NCBI GenBank assembly: GCA_037833965.1
Contig: AP031352.1
Span: 12,814,501-12,878,500, forward strand
Origin: Marchantia polymorpha subsp. ruderalis
Lineage: Eukaryota > Streptophyta > Marchantiopsida > Marchantiales > Marchantiaceae
DNA: 64,000 nt
Reading direction: 5' to 3'
This document shows, piece after piece, positions 46,173-57,481 of the stretch. Position 1 is the first letter of the stretch. Every line of letters begins with the position of its first letter. Under the pieces are notes generated by a model. The model saw only the letters and a program-made list of their open reading frames with translations. It was not told the DNA's origin and did not search any database. The translations under genes were made by a program, and so were the position numbers.

Positions 46173-46530
46173 ACTCCGTCACGGTATTGCGGGTTCCACC
46201 CGAGGCTTATTTGCGGAATTTGCGGGCTTTCCCCCCTGAATCCCGCAACTAAGGAGGCGTGCAGATGGGTCATGCATTTGCTCCAACTAACAATGTTTTG
46301 GCAGCAAGTGAATTGATATTTGCCAACCCTTAATTTACTACTTCTTTTCTCAACAAGAATATGTGACGCGCCACCCAAAGTCATTGGTATATTGAGTATG
46401 ACAGGTACAAGTGTTTGAACAAGACTATAACATCAGTCTAGTGCTTGTCTTTTTGTTTTAGTAACATTGAACTGTCCATCGTCTGATGGGCAAAAAGGAT
46501 CGAAAAATATAAATCTGCAAAGCAGAAAAG

Positions 46531-46602
46531 CGCCGCTGCCGGGGATCGAACCCGGGTCACCCGCGTGACAGGCGGGAATACTCACCACTATACTACAACG
46601 AC
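46531..46602 (-). tRNA. tRNA-Asp (GTC)
   Basis: Standard 72-nt cloverleaf: acceptor GTCGTTG pairing with CAGCGGC (two G-U pairs), D-arm GTATAGTGGTGAGTAT, anticodon loop CCTGTCACG, T-arm GGGTTCGATCCC, discriminator G. All invariant positions are in place, so this is the best functional candidate of the three copies. It sits in the right arm of the inverted duplication. Confidence 0.93.
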
Positions 46603-47030
46603 TTGATATCACATTGCGGGCTTGATTAAAAACTTCACATACTCTAATCAGAATCTCAGTAATCCCAAAAGAGGTCAGAGATGTACTCCTGAACTGTGGG
46701 ATCCATACTGCGGGCAGAGAATTGGGTCACCTGGTGCTTTGAACTATTTGTAGCTCTCATTCGTGATGACCAAGATCTGTCTATCTGAGATAGGGCAACC
46801 TAACATACATGTAGAGAAAACTTCCCATCCAAAGTGACAAGGTTAGGCAACATATCCACACTATGCCAGATAATGGAAGCGTAGGGGCCCTCACCTACCT
46901 TCATCCCTGCATGGTGTATATAGTTTAAAGAAAATAAAAACTCTATTCTGTAAGCATGTCATGTAAGAAGTGTCACTACTAACAACCAGGAATAAAGAAG
47001 TAATGTACCATCAATGAAAAAGAGTCTGAT

Positions 47031-47276
47031 GTGTGCCGTGATGTGCATAGCGTGGACGACAAGCTCGAAAGCTCTGGTCCTTTCAGATCTGCCGGAAGTC
47101 TGAGACCATATCAGCTGCTGTACATCAATTTCGGAGCTCAAAGATTCTCGGCTCGATCGCTCGTCCATCCATCGTACGCATGGAGGATGGAAGGGAGAAA
47201 GGAAAACAGTGTTTTCTTCAGGAGTGTAGATGAGAAAGTCGACGACATGTCTCAGTCACAAAACTTAGTATTCTAA
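47031..47276 (+). other. Counterpart of the 81-codon ORF in the right arm
   Basis: Begins MCRDVHSVDDKLESSGPFRS; the same ORF as 32182..31937 on minus. No family is recognised. Its presence in both arms is expected from the duplication and does not establish coding. Confidence 0.2.
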
Positions 47277-48574
47277 CCGTCAGACATCGCATTCATCTGT
47301 TATGAATGGTTAATGTAATGGCCAAAAGCCGTAAACTTTTCCCGAATTGAAACAAACCTGTGGAATATTCTACAACTCCAGTACAACATGCACCTCGTTT
47401 GCGACCCTCAGCACTCCCTCCCTCCCTTTACGAGTCTTTGAGACACTGCGCGGCTTTCATCTTGCAAAGACACACAACTGTCAGAAGGAATGAATGTTCT
47501 CGTCAAACTTAGCAGTACTTGCAAAAGTGCTACGCGTTGAAACCGAGATATAAAGCATGAGGGATGGGGCTAGGCCCCAATCCTTGCAGGACCAGATACC
47601 GCTGAACTCTCAAAAGTGGAAAGGGCAGTTCGTTTTCGGCGGCTGGCTCGGCTGGGAAACTCTTCACGTGCTGCCGTCGTTTCTGTTATCTTCCGCCTCG
47701 TTTGTTCATCGGTTGCCAGGCCAGTCCATCCATGATCAGGGCATGGCGATCGACATCTTGGCTGTACGCAGGAATGTGTAGAGCTAAATGTGTCAGCTGA
47801 CGGCTTCGAGCAACGGTGAGAGTCATGCAATAGCGGCATCTATTGATTGCTGCATGATCAGCCCCAATCATGTTTCATCTAGCCGCCGCCCTGTCCTGCC
47901 TGCTCGCTCTAAACCAGCCTGCCAACTCCTTGTCGCCGCTGACGATACTTGAACTCTGTACACAATCTTCGATCGTTCCTCCGATGTATGGCAAGGAAGT
48001 TGCACCCAGCAGAGAAAGTTAAGAACTTCCCCACCATTGTCTCGTCCAGATCACCAGATCTCAGGCTTTGCGAGTCTGCGATTTGTCTACGCCTGTCGTA
48101 GCTTCCATCTGTGGATCCATTCGACAGAGGACACAGCCAACACCGACCTCACACCTCACAGCTTATTTACGGCTCGAATGTGTGATGTCAGTCAAAGCGA
48201 GAGCATTTGTCAATTTCCCTAAGCAAGTGCAAGAACAGATGACAATCCTGGAGCATGTCTGCATACTGGTACTCCAAACTTCCATGCGGACCGTGTAATG
48301 GGTGTCGATGTATGAACTCTGCAAATGATGCTCGCAACTCACTAGTTTTGAAATTATGGGAGCAGCTCATTCCGAGCAGATACAAGGAAGAGTGCTTGTA
48401 CTCAGCGGTCGGCAGGTCAAAGCTTCATCCTAGTCTCGTGACTGCCGGAATCATATCGGGAACATTGTCTACAAATACAACACAGTCTTAGTTCCGTAGA
48501 ATCAAGTGAGTGCCTCTATTTTATAATTCACGGCGGCACCTACTTGCAACACAGAGCAAGTCGACAATCGGGTC

Positions 48575-49621
48575 ACGAACAGCATAGATTCCGAGTAGGG
48601 TCCATGGCTCGGGAATACTTTCATTGCTCAGGTGTTTCTTCTGGTTTTTGTCATTCCTAGTTTGTCCCTTCCTTGTCGGTCCCTGCACGGACCTCATTCA
48701 ATCAACACTCATTTTCAAGGGACGAAGTCGCCCACACATCTTTAGACAATGTGAGCATCTTGTGTCAAATAACAGCTGCGACTTTGAACGCACATGTGCA
48801 GTGCACAATTCAGTCAAAGCTTGCAAACAAAATGTTTGCAACCTTTGACTTCTTCGTACGGCTCGCCTATGCCTTGATTGACAATCAAATTCTAAATTGT
48901 ATCGAGTGGCTGTTGAGAAATACTTGTCGGCTCTTGCATTCGAAACGAATCTACAAGTTGAAGGACATGAAGAGAATATGCATGGAATAGAACAAATAAC
49001 TAAACTAAACTGTGGAAAGCAGCTCAGAAGAATAAGCCGAATTTTGAGAAATCTGCTCCGGGCAAATCAGACGTTCTGGCATTCTTTTTCACGTCGACTG
49101 CTACATTTTTGAAGTTGCTAGATTTGGATTTATAAGATTGATTGTAAAAGTAAATTAATTGATATACTCTGTTTGATTGTACTGCATGCCACCTTTTGCT
49201 GTAAAAGTTTTATAAATCTTGACCACAATTCAATAATCCCAACCTGAACTGGAATCGGAGACAAGAGGTCACTTCGACCGACAGCTACGATTTGAAGACT
49301 TCGAGTCGTTGGGACTGCTCTATGGTACTGCCAGTCGTGATCTGACTGAGATTGTATATCTACACATGCACCTCTTCTCTTCCATCAAGGTCTGAATCCG
49401 AGTGACCGACTCAAGTCTTCCATCATATGCAGCACCGGGATCTTCAGCGAGGCCGTGAGGGCAAAGTTGTCCACTGAGTCTCAAGGACTCTGTCTGTCTG
49501 CATGATGATGAGCACTGCATCGATTTTCATCTATATACTAGAATTTTACAAAATTACATGAAGCTACGGAGGAAATTTTACGGTGATGGGACCTAATGGC
49601 ACAAAGCATGTTCTAAATCTA
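48575..49621. other. No recognisable gene
   Basis: Short ORFs on both strands, none with family resemblance. The end adjoins the 3' side of the TPD1-like gene. Confidence 0.35.
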
Positions 49622-49698
49622 GCCATCACCGGTTTTACTCGCTCGAGCAGCTGTCACGTTCGTGCACGAAACGTCGCTGTCAGGCACCGGCTTCAGTT

Positions 49699-50247
49699 TC
49701 AAAGGGTACGCGAAAGTGTCAATCCTTCCAAGGGCAGTATCGGGCTCCCGTTTTTTTGAAGGCAGTCGTTGATTGCACATCTTCGGAACAAGCACGGATC
49801 TGGAAGTACAGCAGAAGCGAATTCACCGCACTCTATGTGAACGTTTCTGACAGTGCAGTCCGGGCAAGTACTGTACACTGTGACATCAAATTTGGGAACG
49901 TGACTGACTGTGATATTGTTTTGTGCTGTGTAAATCTGGAATTCTCTATTGGCTTTGCAGTCCATTTGCGGGCTTGCTGTCGCATTCATAGGAACCGGTT
50001 TGGTCGCCACGGAGCAGTTCCATGAACAGGATAGGATGTCGATGTTGGAGGAATCTGCCTTCAGTTTTCTATGCGGACCGCAGCTTTCCACCTTTGCCTT
50101 TGTCTCGTCCAACAGTGAGTTTTTCTCTGGTGATGGCTTGCAGATCACTCCACACCAAAAACTTCCAAACAACACTAGCAGCACAACCATCAGCACCAAG
50201 AGATGTTGAAGTCTGTCCAGGTTTGGGATGATCAAACAACTGGTCAT
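49699..50247 (-). CDS. TPD1-like secreted protein, C-terminus disturbed
   Basis: 182 codons, intronless. A hydrophobic segment at residues 13-33 (LQHLLVLMVVLLVLFGSF) is a signal peptide or anchor. The C-terminal half matches the TPD1/TDL1 family of small cysteine-rich ligands (partners of the EMS1-type receptor kinase in anther development of flowering plants): FDVTVYSTCPDC, NVHIECGEFASAVLPDP, LFRRCAINDCLQKNG. The family then has an aromatic F-x-Y-A...YPL ending and a last cysteine. Here the frame ends LTLSRTL and stops, while a shifted frame continues FAYPLKLKPVPDSDVSC down to TAG at 49619-49621. A small indel near 49715 therefore seems to have cut off the normal end. The long region between signal and domain is poorly conserved. 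Confidence 0.7.
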   Translation of the reverse strand: MTSCLIIPNLDRLQHLLVLMVVLLVLFGSFWCGVICKPSPEKNSLLDETKAKVESCGPHRKLKADSSNIDILSCSWNCSVATKPVPMNATASPQMDCKANREFQIYTAQNNITVSHVPKFDVTVYSTCPDCTVRNVHIECGEFASAVLPDPCLFRRCAINDCLQKNGSPILPLEGLTLSRTL

Positions 50248-50428
50248 GGCGAGGCCTGTAAAAACCGATTAAGAAGCTCGTCGTCCTCAATTCCGTCGAA
50301 GCACCTGCATGGACCAGCAACGAAAGCTGATGGCAGTGATATCTGCATGCATGAAGTGCCATCATCAGCATATGGCCTTGCCCAAATTACAACTATCAAT
50401 GTCCAAGCAGTAACACAAGTGCACCTTG

Positions 50429-50432
<4 letters not shown>

Positions 50433-50459
<27 letters not shown>
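50433..50459. repeat. (TG)n microsatellite
   Basis: About 13 uninterrupted TG dinucleotides. Confidence 0.97.
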
Positions 50460-52345
50460 CTGTGCTCTGTACAATATTCAACACGGCGCTGCTTAACTGA
50501 GCCTGAGCTTTGGGATAACTGTCCGCATGACATTGAGAGCAGACATCATGGTTCTGGAGCAATGATTCTTAAAAGAAATTAGTCCTACTTGTATATTTTC
50601 TACTGTCATTGTCTTTACTTAAAAGCCCGTGACCTCGACTGACGCCATTTTTTCTGAAGCCTTAATTCTTTTCTAAACCAGACACTTCCGTTCACAAAAC
50701 GAGAAAAGAAACACAATTTAACAGCTTCAAAGAGAAACTTAAAAAATGAGGATCTCTAAATCATTTGAGAAGTACCAGGTTGTAAAAACTCGATGTCTAC
50801 CAGGTTTCGAGAACTTAACACACCACATTGAAGCCCTTGGCATGATTAACACAAGTTACACCGGCTTCTCATTTGTCGGCCGGCACTTTCTCCCTGGTCA
50901 ACCGAAGAATGCTGTGAACTTTCAGACGAACTATCCCGTCCATTGAGCAGCGAAACACCAAGATATGTTTGTGGTCTTCAAACTGGAGATGGCATTTTTG
51001 CCTAAACCATCAGGTTGATGAGATGAAGTACACATTGTCCTAACTAAAGAGGCTAAAAACCTCCAGCACCTCCTTTTGCTCTGACCACCAAATTAAGCTA
51101 ATTATGTGTTGTTCACTGGACTCTGTTTTCACACTATCAGAGGCTTTGGCGTTCTAAAACGGAGGCTCCCAGCACAAACTCCTCCTCGAAGTGAAATAGT
51201 TCTACGAGCCAATCATCCCTTTCATCACACAAGAGCTTAGTGATGTACACGGGTCATCATTTGATCCAACAGCCTTGTAGACTTGAAAGGCAACAGTCAG
51301 TAGAGTGAAGTGAAGGCGCACACTCTAGACAGAAGGTGATCAACGATGAAGAGGCCCATAAGTGGACGAGCGCATTTTATCTTTCGTTACATGCTGTTAC
51401 CGTTTGTTTTGCCGCCATGTGAGGAAAAGAGCTCCAAGTTTCCTGTAAACTTCTAGTTAGTGGAACCAAAGTCCCAGATGTCGGTCCGAGTGAAACCCCA
51501 ACTCCTGAACGTCGGTCCGTGTTTCGTGATTGAAGCACTTTAGTCATTGATCTTTATCTAACGTCCTCATAAAATCAGGTGTCTTATAATCCTCACTGCT
51601 CTTTCATGTGGTACACGTACTCCACATATCGGTCATGCTCAAATCTTGCTAAGTTGAGGTGAGTTGAGGCAAGCCAAATTTTGTTGGTCAATTTTTCTAG
51701 AAAGTACATCTGAGAATGTAAACATCGAAAGGAGGAGATGACGAGGACGCCATGAAAGCTGACTCGTAACATTTAGACTTCAATGTTTGAATAATGTGGA
51801 CACCATTGTGTCCATGGTTATTCATCCACAAGGACTTTTTGGCTTCGAGTCAAAAGTAAATGTTCCTAACCCTTGTCTCCGCCGAAAGGAGCGCTTGATT
51901 TATGCCTGATGGCGGTAAGCGCGTCCTGTACATGGGAGTCTCACAACATGGGGAACGAAAGGGACGAGATCGCTTTTGCCCTGTACTTACTCCAGCATCG
52001 AACGCACTTTGCCTGTAGGATTCCTGTTGACATTACTTGGAGCAATCCCCTTCCTCGCCTGTGACACTTCCGTGTTAGAAGGCCCTCTTGCGGGGAAATC
52101 TAAGCACCAACCCTGAGCTTTTCGTGCGTTGGATATATATGAAGTTTATTCCGAAAGTTAATACGAACGGAAAACTCCTAGCATTAAATCGTGAGTCTCA
52201 TAATCTTCTCATATTGAAGCTATCATGCTTTATATCAACCCAGTAAGTAAGTAAGTAAGTATATATATACTGCACAAAGATGCGCGTATCGCCCATGAGT
52301 TTGTCATAGTAGAAAAAATGACCAAACTTGATGTAACATCATCAT
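50460..52345. other. No recognisable gene
   Basis: Stop-dense on both strands. A (GTAA)n tract followed by TATATATA lies at 52242-52269. Confidence 0.4.
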
Positions 52346-52349
52346 CTTA

Positions 52350-52979
52350 ATTCATATCGATACATTCATTAAATAATATTGACATATAATTTCAGCCAAG
52401 ATCTGCTTCTTCTTTTCTCAACAAGAATATGTGACGCGTCACCCAAAGTCATTGGTATACTGAGTTTGAAAGGGACAAGTGTTTGAACAAGACTATAACA
52501 TCAGTCTAGTGCTTGTCTTCTTGTTTTAGTAACATTAAACTGCCCTTCTTCTGATGGGCAAACGTATCAAAAGAGTGTGCGCATGCCACCCACACGAGCG
52601 CCGCTGCCGGGGATCGAACCCGGGTCACCCGCGTGACAGGCGGGAATACTTACTACTATACTACAACGACTTGATATAACACGGAGGGCTTGATTAAAAT
52701 CATAAAATACTCTAATCAGAATCTAAGTACGTAATTCCAAAAGAGGTCAGAGACGTACTCCTGAACTGTGGGATCTATACTGCGGGCAGAGAACTGGGTC
52801 ACCTGGTGCTTTGAACTATTTGTAGCACTCATTCGTGATGACCAAGATCTGTCTATCTGAGATAGGGCAACCTAACATACATGTAGAGAAAACTTCCCAA
52901 TCAAGCCAAGATCTGCTTCAATTTATATCGATACATTCATAAATTAATATTGACATATAATTTCAGCCAAGATCTGCAT
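52350..52979. repeat. Third tRNA-Asp cassette between direct repeats
   Basis: 52408-52903 matches 46338-46829 of the right arm in the same orientation (CTTCTTTTCTCAACAAGAAT to AGAGAAAACTTCCC). It is bounded by copies of one unrelated sequence: ATCGATACATTCAT ... TTGACATATAATTTCAGCCA ending CCAAGATCTGC, on the left at about 52357-52407 and on the right at about 52926-52979. An extra CCAAGATCTGCTTCAATT follows the insert at 52910. Confidence 0.88.
52599..52670 (-). tRNA. tRNA-Asp (GTC), third copy
   Basis: Same 72-nt gene with anticodon GTC, intact acceptor and T-arm. The D-loop reads AGTAGTAA where the other copies have AGTGGT, so the conserved G18 is A. That removes a contact with the T-loop and may weaken folding. 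Otherwise intact. Confidence 0.88.
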
Positions 52980-54467
52980 GTGCCAAATATGCAGATGGAG
53001 TTAGATTAACTTGGGGTTTGAAGTTCTGTCTTATCCTAGTTGAGTGCCGAGAGTCTGCCCGTTCTTTCTACTTTTCCTGAAACATGGGAATCAAGCTTCT
53101 CTCAATTTTTTGATTAAAGTGTACGTGTCAATCAATGCAGGAAACAGAGACATTGTATTTGCTTTCTGACACCTGTACACAAGACATATTTATGGCTAGA
53201 CACTTTCAGAAGTGATTGGACGAGCGCTGGAAGAAAGAGGATAATATCTAACCTTTATTCTGGCCATACTCGAATCAAAAGCCTAATTGAACACGTTAAA
53301 CAGCCCAATCGAACACGTGAAAAGGATGTTCCTGAAACTGTCACGTTTGGTTTTCGCAATCGTACGGTATTTGGATAATCTTGTATGTTCACACAAGGAC
53401 ATCTTCCCATCAAAGCTCAAACAAGAGTGGAGTGAGAGGGCATAGTATATGATGAAGTTTACAGGGATGACGTCATGTCTCCGGAACAAAACTTACATCT
53501 TAAGGTAAAGAGATGAGAATCAGATGAACTGCAGGGTAAAATGGCTTTCTTTGTGGAGCAAGCCCGCACATCTTGATTCTGAAGTACACCCTCATCAAGT
53601 GCTGATTTGAGTGCCGGGGTTCTACTAAGATCCGCTACTTTTGAGGTAACTACTCAGGCCACAACTCGATCTGAAGGTGAAGTTGAACCACAGACTAGGG
53701 GGTTGTGAAGGTAGTTGAGATGTTGAAAGGGCAACTCTGCTACATTCTCGGGTTTGATTCTGTACATTGTGTTCTTGTATCTTCCAAAGTCTTTGCCTTT
53801 CTTTTGCCTTTACTTTACATAAGTTCGTGGGATATTCCATATAATGCTCGTACTGAAGAAGGAAATGTGAAGTAACGTTGAGAGAAAACGTGGGATTAAC
53901 AAGCTCTGCAGTCGAACAAACAGGACGCTGTACGTTAGAGCAATGGTGAATCCTGTGAAGAAAGTCGTCACAGTAGAAAAGAAAACAGAAGGGTGCCAAG
54001 AGGATAGCAATTGGAAAATCGGAAACAGGGTTAAAAGTTTTGCCACACCGATTTCACCCTAGTCGTTCTGCAAAATTCAGATTGTCGATCTATCTGAATA
54101 TTGCATTTCAAGCTTGCCTTTTCATTTCAAGCACCGTCCTCTTCATTTGAACTGAATTGATATTTTCTACACCCTTTCGACGGGCACAAAACCTTCTTAC
54201 TGTGTTTCTGGACAAAGACAGGACGAGACACAAATACGTTGTGTCACTTCAGTTGTTGTCCAGCATTGGTGCGTCGTTCACAAATCCGTGCGTGAATACG
54301 ACTGAGATGCTGCAACATTGCCTCCGATACGACAGTAACGTTAGCTGCTTGCATTCCGAGTGCAAATGGCGGTTTTGAAATCACGCATCTTTTTTATTAA
54401 TGTTTTGACAGAACCCCTCTGTACCTACTTCGGTTTCAGCGGGGTTCAGAGCACATTTGATACGTCT
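52980..54467. other. No recognisable gene
   Basis: Includes a 124-codon minus ORF (53999..53625) with no family resemblance. The right end overlaps the 3' flank of the epoxide hydrolase gene. Confidence 0.35.
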
Positions 54468-55415
54468 CTAGAACTTCTTCAGATATTGGATAATGCTCTC
54501 ATTGATTGTCTGGCTAGCTTCTTCCTGGAGAAAATGTCCAACTCCTGGTAAAATTTTGTATTCTCCGTTAGGAATGTGGGCCTTGAATAAAGGGCTCTCC
54601 AAGTAGGGTTTCGCAGAGCCGATGGTCAAATCCTCGTCACCGATTATCACAAGTGCAGGCACAGATACTCCTTTTCCAGCCCATGGAGCACAGAGCTCCC
54701 AAGTTCGGTTCATGTTTCTGTAATAGTTCAAGGCTGGAGTGAAACCCGTCTTTGAGAAGCTATCCACATAATACTGAATATCTTTCTCGCTGATCCAAGA
54801 GGGCATGGCATCCGGAGCTTGCATGTTGTCCACAACAGAGCCTTCAGCATTAGCCATGAGCAGTTGGGGGCTCCTGTACGTGTAAAGTTTCTCATACCAT
54901 AATTTGATATTCTTGCCCAGATCCGCTTCAGCCTTTCCAGGCTCTTGCCACTGAACGAGGTACACTTTGTCACCACCTTGAGCAAGCACCATATCCAGGA
55001 TGCTGTGCTTGGGATGCCGATAAACGAAGGAGAATGTGGCAGACAGATCTACAACGCACTTGATGAGATCAGGTCGGAACAGAGTAGTGTACCATCCCGA
55101 CACTGCTCCCCAGTCATGACCCACAAGGTACACTTGTTTCTCTCCCAGGGCCTCGATCAAAGCAACCACATCTCCGGCTATGTGCAACGCGGTGTACTTG
55201 GCGGGGTCAGCCGGTGCTTCCGTCTGCCCATATCCTCTCATGTCGGGTGCAACCACATGATAGCCTGCGCTTGCAATGGCAGGGATTTGATGCCTCCAAG
55301 TGTACCAGAGGCAAGGGAATCCGTGGAGTAGCAGAACCAGTGGCCCTGTCCCTTGCTCGGCAATGTGCATGTGAATGCCATTCACTTCTATCGTTCTGTG
55401 AGTAATTTGATCCAT
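54468..55415 (-). CDS. Soluble epoxide hydrolase (alpha/beta hydrolase)
   Basis: A single uninterrupted frame of 315 residues, the full length of plant soluble epoxide hydrolases. The enzyme opens epoxides, such as those of fatty acids, to diols in the cytosol. Motifs in order: oxyanion-hole HGFP (31-34, followed by CLWYTWRHQ where ELWYSWRHQ is usual), PDMRGYGQTEAP (58-69), nucleophile motif VGHDWGA with D101, a cap domain with tyrosines in ALNYYRN (231-232) that would polarise the epoxide, acid D262 in IGDEDL, and base H294 in PGVGHFLQEE. The start ATG (MDQITHRTIEVNG) matches the family N-terminus. No targeting peptide. No intron in the coding region. All catalytic residues are present, so it is likely active. 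Confidence 0.95.
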   Translation of the reverse strand: MDQITHRTIEVNGIHMHIAEQGTGPLVLLLHGFPCLWYTWRHQIPAIASAGYHVVAPDMRGYGQTEAPADPAKYTALHIAGDVVALIEALGEKQVYLVGHDWGAVSGWYTTLFRPDLIKCVVDLSATFSFVYRHPKHSILDMVLAQGGDKVYLVQWQEPGKAEADLGKNIKLWYEKLYTYRSPQLLMANAEGSVVDNMQAPDAMPSWISEKDIQYYVDSFSKTGFTPALNYYRNMNRTWELCAPWAGKGVSVPALVIIGDEDLTIGSAKPYLESPLFKAHIPNGEYKILPGVGHFLQEEASQTINESIIQYLKKF

Positions 55416-57481
55416 GATTGCTTGCTTCCCTCTTCACTTCTCTAGTTCGTCCGTGTCCTACAATGATCACAAAGCAGGTCAGTCTGAATTATCTGGGAGA
55501 AATTACAAATCTGCTCTTCTCGGTTTAAGCTTGGAACTTCTGATTCGACCTATGCCAACAATTGAGGTCGACAGTCCGCACCTTTCTTCGAGGAGCCTAG
55601 ACGCTTTCCTGCTGATGAGTTTCCGACGAAACGATCGATCTGTCAATGACGATGTTGTTCCGTGCAGGATGGAGGGAAGATGAAATGCTGCAGCTGAGAA
55701 CAGGCCGGAAATCATGTCATGATACACCTCGATACACCACTCAGAAGCCTCAGCTAAGAGCACCCGCCGAACATTGCAAGCACACAGGCAAGGCACTCGG
55801 CCTGATCGACACAAATTTGCTTCCAGAATGCAGAAACAGGACGAGGAAAGAACAAGCGACCCAGCAGCAACCATTGCGTATACCGGCAGAAGGAAGGACT
55901 GAAGGGGATTGAGCACCAGCGTCGCAGTGAAGCGAAAGTCAGATGTAGTAATCGGCCATCGCGAGTCGAGACGCAGGTGAGCTGACGAACTGTGTGAGCA
56001 AACGGAGCACTGCAGGCACGCTTATAAACTCTGAGGATCGACCGAATCAGGATCCGGTCGGAGAATCAATTCAATCTCCACGAGCTTTCTCCCACTACAG
56101 GACAGTACCTTCATCTGCATAAACGCAGTTTTGCACGTTAACTGCGACATTTCCTCCGAACGTAGTAAGTAAGCTACCCAGTCTCGGTCTCACGCAATGG
56201 AGCCCTGCTTCAGACGTACTCAGACCTCGACACGCGTCTGCGATGACGTGCTTAACACGGATGCGTTTTACTTGTGGTCTAAGATAAGGTGAAGTTGAAG
56301 ACTTTGTTTTTATCTTCTTTGCAAGTCTTAGAAAAATAAATTCTAAATGTATAATAAAGTTACAATTTCTTATTATAAATTGCAATAGTTACAGGGAGGG
56401 GGACGGTATTGTGAAAGTGGGAGGTTTCATTCTTGTTAATCTATCGCGCTCCTTGAAAGACTTTTCAAAATTTTGTTGAGTTTATTAAATTTAAGCCCAC
56501 CATGAGTTATTGACTTAAAACCGCTCATGTACTTATTTAGTTCTTTCTAACATGAATGAAATAGCCAACATCATCATCATAAGTGAATGATATAAGCTCA
56601 ACACTTTCATACGTTTGAAAATTAGTGAGAAATTACTAAAGAGCTCAAAACTTTGACACGCTTGGAAATAAGCGAGAGATTAATAAAAAAAAGCTCAGCG
56701 ATCTTTAAGCGAAATGATCCACCAAGATTCGATGAAACGAGCCCTACCTGCGGCTCCAGATAAGTATTACATCCACAACAATCAACTCTACATAGTGCTC
56801 GCATTATATAATTATATATATACATATATATATATATATATAAGGACAAGTATATGCCGTAATCTCTTTTCATATATTTCCTGACATCGTCACGTGACTT
56901 TAAAGTACTGTATACCTTTCAAGTGTATCGCATGCTAGCACGATATTAAGGACTCTTTGCAAACGTTAATCGCGATGCATAACTTTGATCTAGTAATCAG
57001 CTACAATAGAACAGATTATAATATTCGTTTCAAATTATTGTTGTAAGTTGGTACGCGAACTTGTGGATCAGCATCCTCGACTTACATTAGTAAAATCAAT
57101 AACTATAAATATTAAGAGTATAAAAATCACACAAGTTTGCATATTTTGTTGACATAAGGTGAATTTAGAGGGTAGAAACCACAATACACAAACTCTTGAC
57201 ATTCAATTAAATTATATTGAAGTAAAAACACGAGTTTGTAAGTTATCATTCTATAATAGTGTAAAAAAAAGTAATAAAAGCTTCAGGGTTTATAAAAAAT
57301 ATTATGGTTTCCAAAAATCCATGTGTTGCATTCTGTATCATACAAACTGTTTCTTTGGATTTCTTCCGGCTATAAAAAATGAAGGATTAAAACTATAAAA
57401 TCATGAAAAATTTATAGGTTCCACAAAGGGATCCGAAACAAGTTCAGAAACAAGCTGTAGTTTCAATTGAAATGTCATCAA
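55416..57481. other. Promoter/5' region of the epoxide hydrolase gene and AT-rich spacer
   Basis: 55503-55916 is open on minus for 137 codons (ends KLKPRRADL) and on plus for 89, but without family match. It may be leader sequence of the epoxide hydrolase transcript. A TATA-like TTTATAAG on minus lies near 56025. From 56400 to 57480 the sequence is very AT-rich with a TA-repeat tract at about 56808-56842 and no gene. Confidence 0.35.

Larger units (their letters stand above)
43666..46261 (-). mobile_element. hAT-family DNA transposon, 2.6 kb
   Basis: Ends are imperfect terminal inverted repeats: left CATGCCTCCTTAAACGCGGG, and the right end read inward CACGCCTCCTTAGTTGCGGG. The 8-bp flanks CAAATGGG (43658-43665) and CAGATGGG (46262-46269) form a target duplication with one mismatch, as expected for hAT. 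The uninterrupted sister arm has a single CAGTTGGG at the matching place. TTGCGGG-type subterminal motifs recur near both ends. The interior encodes a decayed transposase on minus. Confidence 0.92.
43563..48574 (-). repeat. Right arm of the inverted duplication, split by a hAT element
   Basis: 43563-43657 matches the reverse complement of about 32965-33057. Homology resumes at 46270 and runs to about 48574, matching down to about 30651. The interruption coincides exactly with the hAT insertion 43666-46261 and its target duplication. The two arms face each other across roughly 10.5 kb of unique DNA. Confidence 0.92.

Noticed and set aside
53625-54046. Overlapping minus ORFs of 78 and 124 codons
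   Set aside because: Two frames equally open, no recognisable domain, composition driven by T-rich sequence.
54728-55470. Other-frame ORFs over the epoxide hydrolase gene
   Set aside because: Shadows of the 315-codon frame, which carries every catalytic motif.
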